Shown here: positions 25,331 through 34,302 of the stretch, piece by piece | Layout of the letters: each line of letters begins with the position of its first letter | Position numbering within the stretch: the stretch's first letter is position 1 | Source: Metabacillus litoralis | GTDB lineage: Bacteria; Bacillota; Bacilli; Bacillales; Bacillaceae | Direction: 5' to 3' | Assembly (NCBI RefSeq): GCF_020524045.1 | Contig: NZ_JAIVKL010000002.1 | Location: 124,001-188,000 of the forward strand | Length of the DNA: 64,000 nucleotides | The notes under the pieces: model-generated | Told to the model about the DNA's origin: nothing | The model's database searches: none | Seen by the model: the letters and a program-made list of their open reading frames with translations, nothing else | Translations under genes and position numbers: made by a program

Positions 25331-25912
25331 TTAAGGAGACGAATACATCATAACAAAATGTAAAACAGCTTCGGTATCTGTAGGATTAATATAAGCATGC
25401 TCCACATCACCGCTGAATTTTATTGAGTCATACTCATAAAGCTGATAGGTTTGGCTTTGCACTTTTATTTTTACTTCTCCTTTCATAACTGTTACATATT
25501 CTACAACTCCTAATTGGTGTGCTCCTGGGCAGTATTCACTAAAAGGCTTTAGAAATGCACGATGAATCTCCATTGAGCCATACGAAGATGAGTCAAATAT
25601 CGGTTCTAGTGTGCATGCTACATTTGCACTTACTACTTTATTTCCTTCATTTTTACGAGAAATCACAACCTCTTCACGTTCATTAAGTAAAGTAGAAATT
25701 GGAATAGTAAGGCCATTAGCTATTTTCCAAATAACCGCAAGAGAGGGATTTGCTTCTCCTCTTTCAATATTACCTAATGTTAATTTGCTTACTTCAGTTA
25801 TTTCAGCCAATTCCTCTAGATTAATTTTTCTTTCGAGTCTTATTTTTCTCAGTGTTTTACCCACTTGTTTTGCTAATTTTTCAACATTGCTTGCTTGATT
25901 GTTTTTCTCCAT
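25331..25912 (-). CDS. XRE-family transcriptional regulator with C-terminal cupin domain
   Basis: DNA-binding regulator with a small-molecule-sensing barrel. The 193-residue product has a helix-turn-helix of the Cro/CI type at residues about 12-66 (LRKIRLERKINLEELAEITEVSKLTLGNIERGEANPSLAVIWKIA) and a cupin barrel from about 110 to 190 (HQLGVVEYVTVMKGEVKIKVQ...YDSIKFSGDVEHAYIN). The ATG at 25910-25912 has AAAGGAG nine bases upstream; the longer frame from 25951 uses TTG without a ribosome site. It is transcribed away from the EmrE-type exporter gene, 93 bp apart, which suggests it controls that gene and itself (inference). Confidence 0.9.
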   Translation of the reverse strand: MEKNNQASNVEKLAKQVGKTLRKIRLERKINLEELAEITEVSKLTLGNIERGEANPSLAVIWKIANGLTIPISTLLNEREEVVISRKNEGNKVVSANVACTLEPIFDSSSYGSMEIHRAFLKPFSEYCPGAHQLGVVEYVTVMKGEVKIKVQSQTYQLYEYDSIKFSGDVEHAYINPTDTEAVLHFVMMYSSP

Positions 25913-25944
25913 AATATTTTTCTCCTTTCCACTAACATATTTAA

Positions 25945-25992
25945 CATACAAACGATATAATATAATTAATATTAAGTATATTATATTATACT
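25945..25992. promoter_or_regulatory. AT-only dyad between regulator and exporter, candidate operator
   Basis: The intergenic region contains an imperfect palindrome built from TATAATATAAT and ATTATATTATA around TTAATATTAA. Both divergent promoters must lie here. Its base composition makes chance symmetry possible. Confidence 0.4.
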
Positions 25993-26005
25993 AAAAGGTT
26001 GGTGT

Positions 26006-27013
26006 ATGATGAAAGAAATTATAATTGGCATTTTCGCTTCCATGTTTTTTGCAGTCACATTTATACTGAATCGTTCAATGGAACTCTCTGGGGGAAGCTG
26101 GATCTGGAGCTCTTCTTTACGATTTATATTTATGATCCCTTTTCTTTTCTTAATTGTACTAGCAAGAAAGAATATAAAACAAGTATTGCTTGAAATTAAG
26201 AAACATCCATTCCAATGGATGTGCTGGAGTTTTGTAGGATTCGTATTATTTTATGCACCGTTAACATTTGCTGCTTCATATGGACCAGGATGGCTTGTTG
26301 CAGGATCTTGGCAGCTTACCATTGTAGCAGGTACATTATTAGGCCCACTTTTCTTTCATACAATTCATACGAAAGACGGTCAGAAAATGGTTAGAAATAC
26401 GTTACAAATAAAAGCACTTTTTATCTCGTTTGTTATCATAATAGGTGTGGCACTTATTCAGCTTCAAAAAGCTAGTCAATTATCAATAAGTGAATTAATA
26501 ATAGATGTGTTACCTGTTATGATCGCTGCTGTTGCCTACCCATTAGGAAACAGAAAAATGATGGAAGTTTGTGGTGGAAGATTAGATACCTTTCAACGAG
26601 TATTTGGTATGACATTCGTTAGTCTTCCATTTTGGATTTCTTTAAGTATATTTGGTGCTGTTAACGTAGGAATGCCTTCAAATGAGCAAGTTCTTCAATC
26701 TTTTATAGTTGCCATTTGTTCTGGAGTAATTGCTACAACTCTATTTTTTATTGCAACAGATCGTGCGAAAGATCATCAAGGAAATCTTGCTGCTGTTGAA
26801 GCTACTCAATCAAGTCAAGTTATTTTTGTCATGATTGGTGAAACACTCCTATTATCATCACCATTACCAAAAAACTGGACACTTGTTGGGTTAATACTAA
26901 TCATTGTTGGAATGCTTTTACATAGCTATTTCACTCAAAAAAGTACTCGAAATAGACTAACACATTTTGCTGGAAATCATGAATTAAAACAGGAAGCACC
27001 TGTAAAAGGGTAG
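26006..27013 (+). CDS. Multidrug-resistance efflux transporter, EmrE-like/DMT superfamily
   Basis: Integral membrane exporter of the large (ten-helix) EmrE-like subgroup of the drug/metabolite transporter superfamily. The 335-residue product starts with MKEIIIGIFASMFFAVTFILNRSMELSGGSWIWSSSLRF, the typical first two helices with conserved Asn/Arg, and repeats the fold in its second half (VLPVMIAAVAYPLGNRKMM...; EATQSSQVIFVMIGETLLL). A polar tail of about 25 residues follows the last helix. Two adjacent ATG codons are possible starts; AAAGGTTGG is the ribosome site. It is divergent from an XRE-cupin regulator. A hairpin terminator lies just after the stop. Substrate is unknown. Confidence 0.88.
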   Translation: MMKEIIIGIFASMFFAVTFILNRSMELSGGSWIWSSSLRFIFMIPFLFLIVLARKNIKQVLLEIKKHPFQWMCWSFVGFVLFYAPLTFAASYGPGWLVAGSWQLTIVAGTLLGPLFFHTIHTKDGQKMVRNTLQIKALFISFVIIIGVALIQLQKASQLSISELIIDVLPVMIAAVAYPLGNRKMMEVCGGRLDTFQRVFGMTFVSLPFWISLSIFGAVNVGMPSNEQVLQSFIVAICSGVIATTLFFIATDRAKDHQGNLAAVEATQSSQVIFVMIGETLLLSSPLPKNWTLVGLILIIVGMLLHSYFTQKSTRNRLTHFAGNHELKQEAPVKG

Positions 27014-27020
27014 TCAAATA

Positions 27021-27056
27021 AACTGGGATGAATGAAAGTGTTTCACCCAGTTGTTT
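27021..27056 (+). terminator. Terminator of the exporter gene
   Basis: AACTGGG (27021-27027) pairs with CCCAGTT (27046-27052), followed by GTTT; the tract is short but the place is right. Confidence 0.65.
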
Positions 27057-27226
27057 ACGCTCTAAATCGGTATTCTATTTTTTGAAGTTTCACAGGGTAA
27101 GAGTTTCTTGTCATATTATACACAAACATGACAGAAGAAATGAAGTTGCGAAATCACTGATAATGAACTTCTAACTCGATAGAGCTTCTAACTGTTCTAG
27201 CATGTTAATTCCCCTTACGAATTTCA

Positions 27227-28102
27227 TTAAAATTTATTTATTTCCAACTTAAAGTACCTAACAAAATGATCTACTTCACTAGTATTTACCTTTGTTAAAA
27301 CATATGTAGAAGAATAAGGGAGTGTTATTTGATTTGTTTTAATTTCTACTAGTTTTCTCAAATTTATTTCCTCCTTCACCATTGAAAGAGGTAAATAAGA
27401 AACTCCAAGTCCATGCTCGATAAACTTTTTGGAAACTTCAATTTGGTTTACCTTCATTGTTTTAACAAATGGATAATGTCTTTTTATATCTTTGATAAGA
27501 AAATCCCAATATTCTGGATGGTTATGAGTGATAAGCCTGTACTTTTCTAAAACCTGCCTTTCTTTCATTTCTTTACCTTCTTCCTCAAGGTAAGAAGCAA
27601 CTAAAATTACCGATTCTTTATGAACTTCTTCACAATGTAGAGTTGAATGAGTTGGTTGTATTCTTGTTAAACCTAGATCTGCTCTACCATCACTAACTTC
27701 CTCTCCTATATCATAAGAATTACATACATTTATTAACACCTCTATATCTGGGTATTTATCCATAAAGCTTCTCAAAATTAATGGAAGCACAGATGCCGCA
27801 ATTTGTGGTGAAGTAGCAATAACTAACCTCTTTTTATACCCTTGTTTCCATAATTCAAAATCTGTTAAACCTTGATCGTATAAGGAAACGATTTCTTTTG
27901 CATGTGGCAGAAAGCGAGATCCAGCTGAAGTAAGGACGATTTTCTTACCAATTCTTTCAAATAATTGAATATCTAAGTTTTCTTCAAGTCTTTTAATATG
28001 TTTTGTTATGGCAGGTTGTGTTAAAAAAAGCTCTTCAGCCGTTTTACGAAAATTTTCATGAGTTGCTGCTATTATAAATGTTTTCAACCATTTTATCTCC
28101 AT
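27227..28102 (-). CDS. LysR-family transcriptional regulator, CitR-like
   Basis: LysR regulators bind DNA through an N-terminal winged helix and sense small molecules through a periplasmic-binding-like domain. The 291-residue product has the helix-turn-helix at residues 3-60 (TFIIAATHENFRKTAEELFLTQPAITKHIKRLEENLDIQLFERIGKKI). Several stretches (ENFRKTAE, LTHNHPEYWD-like ITHNHPEYWD, FIEHGLGVSYLPLS) match what I recall of B. subtilis CitR, the repressor of the minor citrate synthase gene citA. No citrate synthase gene is adjacent; the divergent neighbour is a methyltransferase, 152 bp away. Orthology is thus not claimed. GGTGG lies upstream of the ATG. Confidence 0.88.
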   Translation of the reverse strand: MEIKWLKTFIIAATHENFRKTAEELFLTQPAITKHIKRLEENLDIQLFERIGKKIVLTSAGSRFLPHAKEIVSLYDQGLTDFELWKQGYKKRLVIATSPQIAASVLPLILRSFMDKYPDIEVLINVCNSYDIGEEVSDGRADLGLTRIQPTHSTLHCEEVHKESVILVASYLEEEGKEMKERQVLEKYRLITHNHPEYWDFLIKDIKRHYPFVKTMKVNQIEVSKKFIEHGLGVSYLPLSMVKEEINLRKLVEIKTNQITLPYSSTYVLTKVNTSEVDHFVRYFKLEINKF

Positions 28103-28254
28103 AGTTCCACCTCTCTAATAACAGTTAGTAATTAATATTAATCTAAATCGTTAATTTCTTTTATATATATATCTAATTATAATGAAATTAACAGATATAT
28201 ACAGTTTTGTTTTTAAGAACATTCATTTCTAAACAAAGGAGAGTTGATCACAAA

Positions 28255-29028
28255 ATGAAAAGCCAAATTTCTAACGATCCATGGAATGCTGATTTATATG
28301 ATGGAAAGCATTCATTTGTATCTAATTTCGGAGATCGTTTAATTGATTTATTAGATCCAAAAGAGGGGGAAAAAATTCTTGATTTAGGTTGTGGAACAGG
28401 AGACTTAGCAAAAAACTTATTTGATAAGAAAATCGAAGTAATTGGTATTGATAAATCAGAAAATATGATTAATCAAGCAAAAACAAAATATCCCGAAATT
28501 GAATTTTTCGTTGAAGATGCAACTGAATTATCATATCATCAAGAGTTTGATGCAGTTTTTTCTAACGCAGCTCTACATTGGATAAAAACGCCGAAAAAAG
28601 CACTGAATTGTATTTATAAAAGCTTAAAAAAGGATGGAAGATTTATTGCTGAATTTGGTGGTAAAGGAAACATTAAACTGATATCAAACGAAATTACTCA
28701 GCAAATAAAAGAAGCAGGTTTTGAATTCAATAACAAGCCATTCCCTTGGTATTTCCCTAGTATTGGTGAATATACCTCATTAATGGAAGAAGTAGGTTTT
28801 AAAGTGACTTTTTCGCAACTTTTTAATCGACCTACAGCATTAGAAGGTAAAGATGGATTAAAGACTTGGATAGAAATGTTCGCAAGTGATATGTTGGAAG
28901 GAATTGCTTTTGATAAGAAAGAAGTGATTATTTCAAGAGTAGAAGACCATTTAAAAAAGCATCTTTATCATAACGAAACATGGATAGCTGATTATAAAAG
29001 AATTCGTGTGGTTGGAATAAAGGAGTAG
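28255..29028 (+). CDS. Class I SAM-dependent methyltransferase
   Basis: Small-molecule or unknown-substrate methyltransferase of about 257 residues. Motif I is ILDLGCGTGDLA near residue 41, motif II VIGIDKSENMI, motif III VEDATEL and motif IV AVFSNAALHWI, in the order of ubiquinone/trans-aconitate-type methyltransferases. The HWI motif and total length resemble trans-aconitate 2-methyltransferase-like proteins. The ATG at 28255-28257 gives the normal N-terminus; an upstream in-frame ATG at 28207 would add an unrelated basic tail and has no ribosome site. AAAGGAG lies thirteen bases upstream, which is long. Divergent from a LysR gene, which may regulate it. Confidence 0.88.
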   Translation: MKSQISNDPWNADLYDGKHSFVSNFGDRLIDLLDPKEGEKILDLGCGTGDLAKNLFDKKIEVIGIDKSENMINQAKTKYPEIEFFVEDATELSYHQEFDAVFSNAALHWIKTPKKALNCIYKSLKKDGRFIAEFGGKGNIKLISNEITQQIKEAGFEFNNKPFPWYFPSIGEYTSLMEEVGFKVTFSQLFNRPTALEGKDGLKTWIEMFASDMLEGIAFDKKEVIISRVEDHLKKHLYHNETWIADYKRIRVVGIKE

Positions 29029-29308
29029 ATTTCTTTGAGAAATAAAAATAATAGACTTCGTTTTAGTGGCTAGCACTAGAGACCATCTTTTCGAAATTCT
29101 AATTTAATGCAATTCTATGAGTACCTTCTCTATCAAATTTTTATATTTACTGATCTCAATAAAAAGTGGCAGAGACATAAGTATTCAAACTAATGATAAA
29201 CCCGAAATAAAAGTCGATATTTCAATTAATCATTCGACTAGTTCGGTTTTTTATTTGCTGTCATATCATCAATAGATTTTTTGATTTTGTATACTATTTT
29301 TAAGAACT

Positions 29309-29440
29309 AGTGGAATGAAGCGGAAGACATTTGACTCCTGCGGGTGCTGAGGAAAGGCTGAGACCCCACAGGCGCTTGCGCCGAGGAGGCTTAGCTTCCT
29401 CCCCGCGGAAAGCAAATGTCTGCAGCGCAATGGAACGAGC
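29309..29440. repeat. Family B repeat, GC-rich palindrome, copy 1
   Basis: A GC-rich core with GACTCCTGCGGG, GAGACCCCACAGGCGCTTGC, GAGGAGGC and CCCCGCGGAAAGC is bounded by arms GAAGACATTTG and CAAATGTCTGC that can pair. The composition contrasts with the AT-rich surroundings. Similar elements are common between genes in Bacillaceae. Confidence 0.85.
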
Positions 29441-29560
29441 TTATTTCTTTCAACTTAACTGAATTTAGATTTATTCGTCTTTTTGTATGACATCTTTATT
29501 TATGCCAACCTCTTCTTAGCTAATGAAAGCAGAAGCAGAAAGTAGTGAAATTTATTAAAG

Positions 29561-30583
29561 CTAATTAAATCTCACTTGATTTCTCCCACTACTTTTTGCT
29601 ACATATAATGCTTCATCTACTCGATTTATTATACTTTCTGCAGTATCTTTGTTATGTGAAACAGCTATACCAAAACTAGCAGTCACGTTATCTACTTCTG
29701 GGAAATGATGTGCTTCTATTTTTTTTCGCAATCTTTCTGCTAGGTCAATCGATTCTTTTTTATTTCGATTAAACGTTAGGATGATAAATTCTTCTCCACC
29801 CCATCGTCCAAAATGGTCTGTATCCTTTAATATACCTTGAACTAATGATGATACTTCAATTAAGACTTTATCACCTACTAGATGTCCATGTTCATCATTT
29901 ATTCTTTTAAAATGATCTAAATCAAAAAATACCACTGAAAATTCTTTCTTCATTTCTATCGCTTCATCTAACAATAGATAAACCTTCCGCCTGTTAGAGA
30001 TTTCAGTCAGTGAATCCTCATAAGCTATTTTTTCAAGCATTTCAGCTTTCGTGTATGCACTAATAATATGTCGAGAGAAAAATAAAAAAATAAAATATAC
30101 TAAATTAGATAAAAAATATTGAATTAATGACTCATTCGCATAATTTGGAATGTCATTCCAATAAATGAAACCAATAGTCACAGTCAAGCACCAAAGAGCA
30201 AAAGAATAGACTACACCGATTTTCCCTTTGATTGAAACAATAATGAGCGCAAATACAAGTGGTGTCCAAAGAGTCGCATTTCCTGTAGCAATATTTTTGC
30301 CTATAACCATATCGTAATAAACAATATCATAAACCTTAAGTAGATGAATGACACTTATCAAAGCTACGTTTAAAAGCTCTACATATTGAAACCACTTTCT
30401 TCTATATACAAAAAACCAAGAAACACTGTAAACAATAGCAAGCAATGGAAGGACTGTGTTGTTAAACTGATGATACTCATCATTATAAAATAAACTAATA
30501 ACTAAAGCTGATACAATAATAGGTAAAATCAATAAATATAGCTTACGTTTCACTTCTTCGAATTTGTTTAATTGATTTACCAT
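29561..30583 (-). CDS. Membrane-bound GGDEF protein, probable diguanylate cyclase
   Basis: Synthesises cyclic-di-GMP from GTP. The product of about 340 residues has six hydrophobic segments within residues 15-180 with short loops, then a GGDEF domain: FFDLDHFKRINDEHGHLVGDKVL and the active-site motif GRWGGEEFI at about residue 262-268. The residues five positions before it read KDTD, so the inhibitory RxxD site is altered (K for R) and product inhibition may be weak. I choose the ATG at 30581-30583, nine bases after AGGAG; the GTG three codons earlier overlaps that site. It is monocistronic. Confidence 0.92.
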   Translation of the reverse strand: MVNQLNKFEEVKRKLYLLILPIIVSALVISLFYNDEYHQFNNTVLPLLAIVYSVSWFFVYRRKWFQYVELLNVALISVIHLLKVYDIVYYDMVIGKNIATGNATLWTPLVFALIIVSIKGKIGVVYSFALWCLTVTIGFIYWNDIPNYANESLIQYFLSNLVYFIFLFFSRHIISAYTKAEMLEKIAYEDSLTEISNRRKVYLLLDEAIEMKKEFSVVFFDLDHFKRINDEHGHLVGDKVLIEVSSLVQGILKDTDHFGRWGGEEFIILTFNRNKKESIDLAERLRKKIEAHHFPEVDNVTASFGIAVSHNKDTAESIINRVDEALYVAKSSGRNQVRFN

Positions 30584-30820
30584 TTCTTTCACTCCTAATG
30601 TAAAAAACTAATCAAATTGATTAGTTTTCAAGTCAATCGGTAACTGGCTAGCTTATTCTTTTTAAAGAACTTAGCTCCTTAAGCTTTGCGTACTCATCTT
30701 TCAATGAGCTTGCCTTTTTCATCTCTATTAGGTTTTTGCAAAGTTAAATATTACAGGTCTATTATCCTATTATTAACACATAAAAACAAGTATTCACCTA
30801 AACTTTCTAATCTATTACCT

Positions 30821-30984
30821 AGGCACTTCTCTGACCGAATGTTGGTATGTAGGCAAAATTTTTACTAAAAACAGTGGTTTTTCACTATAAGGGTACTATT
30901 TTATGAAGAAAAGATGCCACTAGACCTAATACATTCCTGATTGCTTCAGGTATTTAAAAGCAAGAAAGTGTGGGAAAAAAGCCA
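30821..30984 (-). mobile_element. MITE family A, copy 9 (degenerate ends)
   Basis: Interior almost identical to copy 8 (CACTATAAGGGTACTATTTT, AAGATGCCACTAGACCTAAT), but the TIRs have several changes (AGGCACTTCTCTGACC; GGGAAAAAAGCC). It lies directly after the stop of the hydrolase gene at 30989. Confidence 0.78.
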
Positions 30985-30988
30985 TTAT

Positions 30989-31585
30989 TTAAAAACTCTT
31001 AAAGAAATTCACAGTTTCAAAATAAGCCTTTACGCTTGAGTCTCTTTGATAATTTTCACTATAAGGATCACAACATCCATGCTTTCCTTTAAGTTGATGT
31101 ATATTGACTTTCTTATCTTTTAATCTCTTTATTAACTTCTCAACATTAAAAGAGCTTTCTTGTTCTGGAAAAAATAATAAAACAGGACATGTTGGTTTTC
31201 TGTGAAGATAATCTCTTATACGCGTACCATAATAACCAACAACACCATCAACTAACTCTTCTTCGCTACACATCCAAGCAATCGTTGCTCCAACACTAAA
31301 TCCTAAAACAAATATTTCATCATAATATTTCCTATTTTGTTTGATTAATTCAATAATTTGATTGAATCCATATTCAAACCCTTTATGTTCTTTAAAGTAT
31401 TCGTACGCCTTCTGTTCTTCTTCATACTTAAAAGCTGTTTTCATATCCAAAAGATTTGGGCAAATAATATCAACATTAAGCTTTGATAAAGACTGACAAA
31501 AGTGCTTAATGTGCTTGTTAATACCATAAATCTCGTGAACAACAATAATAAGTGTTTTAGCAGAATCATTTCCAATATTAATCAT
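30989..31585 (-). CDS. Dienelactone hydrolase family protein
   Basis: Alpha/beta hydrolase of 198 residues. The N-terminal strand LIIVVHEIYGINKHIKHFC matches the family's oxyanion-hole region. The nucleophile elbow reads GFSVGA, so Ser (about residue 97) replaces the Cys of true dienelactone hydrolases, as in many distant homologues. The Asp/His part is less clear: a His is found in LKGKHGCCDPYSENY near the C-terminus, the usual place. Cytoplasmic, no signal peptide. AAGGGGA precedes the ATG. The next gene upstream on the same strand, an acetyltransferase, ends 42 bp before it, so they may be cotranscribed. Substrate unknown. Confidence 0.82.
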   Translation of the reverse strand: MINIGNDSAKTLIIVVHEIYGINKHIKHFCQSLSKLNVDIICPNLLDMKTAFKYEEEQKAYEYFKEHKGFEYGFNQIIELIKQNRKYYDEIFVLGFSVGATIAWMCSEEELVDGVVGYYGTRIRDYLHRKPTCPVLLFFPEQESSFNVEKLIKRLKDKKVNIHQLKGKHGCCDPYSENYQRDSSVKAYFETVNFFKSF

Positions 31586-31627
31586 AATTTCCCCTTATAT
31601 CACTAGGAATAAAGCAAACTTCTAATC

Positions 31628-32131
31628 TTAATTTGTACCAACTTTAGTACTTCTTCTCTCTAATAAAACAACATCTCTCCATTTACCATCCAACTTAGCT
31701 ATTTTCTTTCGAATACCAACTTCTCGAAAACCATATTTCTTATGTATGTGTATGCTTGAGTAGTTTTCTGGAAAAATTCCAGACTGCAGCATCCAAAATC
31801 CACTTTCTTCACTTTGTTCAATTAATGACTTAATAAGTAAACTACCAATTCCTAATCCTTTTTTATGTCGACAAACATAAACACTTACCTCTGCAACACC
31901 GGAATAAACAGGTCTTGTTGAAATAGGACTTAACGCTGCCCAGCCTATAACTTCTCCTTTTATTTTAGCAACAAGTCGACAATCGTTAATATGCGCCTCA
32001 TCCCATTGTTTCCAAGATGGAGATTCTTTCTGAAAGGTAGCATTCTTAGTAGCAATTCCTTCTAAATATATATTTTTGACATACTTCCAATCTTCCTGTT
32101 GCATCTGATCAATCAAGACTTTATTCTCCAT
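31628..32131 (-). CDS. GNAT N-acetyltransferase, phosphinothricin-acetyltransferase-like
   Basis: Acetyl-CoA-dependent N-acetyltransferase of 167 residues. The order of motifs (IRQMQQEDW-like start, YLEGIATKNATFQ, GWAALSPIS, AEVSVYVCRHKKGLGIGSLL, GIFPENYSSIHIHKKYGFREVG) is that of the phosphinothricin/methionine-sulfone acetyltransferase subgroup that includes B. subtilis YwnH. The acetyl-CoA-binding loop is HKKGLGIGS (about residues 94-102). The Glu in AEVSVYV is also typical. The natural substrate is unknown. The ribosome site is weak. It precedes the hydrolase gene on the same strand. Confidence 0.85.
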   Translation of the reverse strand: MENKVLIDQMQQEDWKYVKNIYLEGIATKNATFQKESPSWKQWDEAHINDCRLVAKIKGEVIGWAALSPISTRPVYSGVAEVSVYVCRHKKGLGIGSLLIKSLIEQSEESGFWMLQSGIFPENYSSIHIHKKYGFREVGIRKKIAKLDGKWRDVVLLERRSTKVGTN

Positions 32132-32229
32132 AATAACACCAGCTTTATTGTGATTAATTAATTTAGTCTAAAATGCTTACTCACTATATTCCTAGTGAGC
32201 TTTGGGAAAATAAAAATGAAATAAAAAAT

Positions 32230-32703
32230 CTACATTTTATCTAACTCATGATACCCATCTGAAAAACTTTCTTCAGAAAACACTTGAATACCATGCCTTT
32301 GTAGTAATGCTGTTGTTACTCCAACCCCATCAACCTGCTTATTTTCAAATGTCCCATTATAAATCATTGAACTTCCACATGAGGGACTGAATTCTTTTAG
32401 AATCACTGCTTTTGCATTAAGATCTTGTGCTTTTTGCAGTGTCACATAAGCTCCTTTCATATACAACTCTGTCACATCGCCTCCAGATTTTTCAATCACT
32501 TTTGCTCGACCTTCAAGTACATCAAAACCATTACCACCAATGATCTCAGCTGGTTCTCTAGGAGTTGAGAACCCACCAAGTATTTCTGGACACACGGCAA
32601 TGGCTTTATTATCACCCAAAAGCTGTTGTAATTTTTCATTTAAACAATGTGTTCCATTATAGCGTACCTCAAAACCTACTAAACAAGCACTTACCAATAT
32701 CAT
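32230..32703 (-). CDS. DUF523 protein (TudS/YbbK-like iron-sulfur desulfidase family)
   Basis: A 157-residue cytoplasmic protein of DUF523, a family that includes the 4Fe-4S thiouracil desulfidase TudS; most members have no proven substrate. The three family cysteines are visible: SACLVG near residue 7, VCPEILGG near 38, and FSPSCGS near 107, which would ligate the cluster. The GRAKVIEKSGGDVTE segment is also characteristic. Length is that of a single-domain member, without the DUF1722 fusion. GAGGAG gives a good start. It stands between two acetyltransferase genes, in the same direction. Confidence 0.85.
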   Translation of the reverse strand: MILVSACLVGFEVRYNGTHCLNEKLQQLLGDNKAIAVCPEILGGFSTPREPAEIIGGNGFDVLEGRAKVIEKSGGDVTELYMKGAYVTLQKAQDLNAKAVILKEFSPSCGSSMIYNGTFENKQVDGVGVTTALLQRHGIQVFSEESFSDGYHELDKM

Positions 32704-32893
32704 TACTCATCTCCTCAATCTACGATTTTTCTTTGCACTATTTATCTGAAAGAATATCAATATTCTTCGTTTGATTTGTTGTAATTTCTTATACAGTAAT
32801 TGCTTTTTATCCGGAGTCTCATCTTCCTAAAATTCCCAACAGCAATCACAAACGTGCTTTATATATAGATTTAGCTTATCTTATCCTGCTAGA

Positions 32894-33373
32894 TCATGGT
32901 GATATGTTAGAGGTGAGTTTTCGATAAACAAACTCACGGTATTTCAAAAACCCATGCTTTCTATAAAACGCTTTTGCCGAACTATTTTTATACCAATAAT
33001 CTAATTCAATCAAGTCTATCCCTTTATTAATAGCTATACGATATATGTGTTCCATTACTGATGACCCATAACCCATGTTTCTTTTCTCTTCTATTATACT
33101 AATTTGATGAATATAAACAGATGTATACCCTTTTTTAAATGGATTATCTATATAGTTCTTTATTTCAAACCAAGCATATCCAACGGCCTCACTATTTTCT
33201 TGTAGTAAAAGAAAATAATGAGCTTCATTCCTCATAAGTTTCTTAAATACCTCTTTCATTTCGTTGTTATTAAACTTATTAAAATAATTTGGATATAATT
33301 CACAATGTAAATCATGTACAGGTTTATTAAGTCTTGCGATCACGTCAAAATCCTTTGTGATACTAATTTTCAT
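32894..33373 (-). CDS. GNAT family N-acetyltransferase
   Basis: A 159-residue acetyltransferase with the GNAT order: ITKDFDVIARLNKPVHDLH at the N-terminus, a beta segment with YAWFEIKNY, the acetyl-CoA site SIIEEKRNMGYGSSVMEHI (Q/R-x-x-G-x-G variant RNMGYGS, about residues 96-104), and the C-terminal SSAKAFYRKHGFLKYREFVYRKL. The substrate cannot be deduced. GGAGAT lies six bases before the ATG. It is followed on the same strand, after 190 bp, by the DUF523 gene. Confidence 0.87.
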   Translation of the reverse strand: MKISITKDFDVIARLNKPVHDLHCELYPNYFNKFNNNEMKEVFKKLMRNEAHYFLLLQENSEAVGYAWFEIKNYIDNPFKKGYTSVYIHQISIIEEKRNMGYGSSVMEHIYRIAINKGIDLIELDYWYKNSSAKAFYRKHGFLKYREFVYRKLTSNISP

Positions 33374-33451
33374 CTTTCTATCTCCGATTCTACTTTTCTA
33401 TATTAACTAATAAAAATAAAGACCAACTATTAATTATTTGGCTATGTTAAA

Positions 33452-33622
33452 GCTTAATGTTGATTTTTAGCACTTTGTTGATTGGAGTGAAAGGCATGAG
33501 ACTCCTGCGGGAGAAGCGTGTCAAAGGGAGACCCCACAGGCGCTTGCGCTGAGGAGGCTCCCGGACCGCTCGCGGAAAGCGAATGCCTGTAACGGAAATC
33601 AACAACAAAGTTTAACAGAACC
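33452..33622. repeat. Family B repeat, copy 2 (most complete)
   Basis: Outer arms ACTTTGTTGATT and AATCAACAACAAAGT are inverted; next come AGGCATGAGACTCCTGCGGG and CCGCTCGCGGAAAGCGAATGCC, with a core GACCCCACAGGCGCTTGCGC. The whole can fold into one long hairpin of about 150 bases. It is the reference copy for the partial copies at 4865 and 48636. Confidence 0.88.
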
Positions 33623-33771
33623 AATTATTTAAATATCCTGTTAATTTACAGTCTCTCCAAAAGTCTTCTATCCCTTATCTCAGGCTATATTTAGAAGAGA
33701 AATCACTATATCTAGCTTTAAAACAAATCACAATCGACTATGATTTCCTAGCGTATTTCATTTTTAAATGA

Positions 33772-34302
33772 TCACTTCCTATTGTCTTGTTTAAAGTTCA
33801 TAAGTTTTACACATAGCTCCCAAAAACTAAGTAAACATAATACACTTCCAAAGAAGATCAAAAAAAACACTGGAGAAATAATATGAATAAAGGACAGTCC
33901 AAACATTGATAAACCAACAAGTAAATAATGATGAACAGCATCTACATGGTATGTTTTTTGATTAATATGCCAAGCACGAAAATACCCTTGTAAAAATCCG
34001 ATTATCACTTGAAATACTAATGCTATGTATGGAAGGTAATCTTCAACATCATTTGATAAACCAATAAGACAATAAACAATACCCATTACAGCATAAATAA
34101 TAAAAATAGGAGTTTTATCTTTTTGCTTATTTGTCTGAAATACACGATAACCCCAAGCAGCGGAAAAAGAAAATGCTGCAAAAAACCATGCAAATAAAGT
34201 GAAGGTTAAAGAAACCTCCTTTAACCAGATAATATAGTAAGGAAAAATCACCACTTGTCCAACTGTTACTATAAGAGGTATATATCTTTGATTTCTATTC
34301 AT
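33772..34302 (-). CDS. Hypothetical membrane protein, coupled to FAD oxidase gene
   Basis: Not recognised. The 176-residue product has about five or six hydrophobic segments (for example YIPLIVTVGQVVIFPYYIIWL, FFAAFSFSAAWGYRVF, FIIYAVMGIVYCLIGL, LLVGLSMFGLSFIHIISPVFFLIFFGSVLCLL) with a few charged loops. Its ATG overlaps the TGA of the FAD-dependent oxidase gene by four bases (ATGA), so the two are translationally coupled and probably function together, for instance as a membrane partner of the oxidase. No haem- or quinone-binding motif is evident. Confidence 0.75.
   Translation of the reverse strand: MNRNQRYIPLIVTVGQVVIFPYYIIWLKEVSLTFTLFAWFFAAFSFSAAWGYRVFQTNKQKDKTPIFIIYAVMGIVYCLIGLSNDVEDYLPYIALVFQVIIGFLQGYFRAWHINQKTYHVDAVHHYLLVGLSMFGLSFIHIISPVFFLIFFGSVLCLLSFWELCVKLMNFKQDNRK

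Noticed and set aside
30655-30733. 24-codon minus-strand frame rich in Lys, Leu and Ser after the GGDEF gene's upstream region
   Set aside because: Helix-like composition, but too short, with a weak ribosome site and no conservation evidence; possibly a gene remnant.
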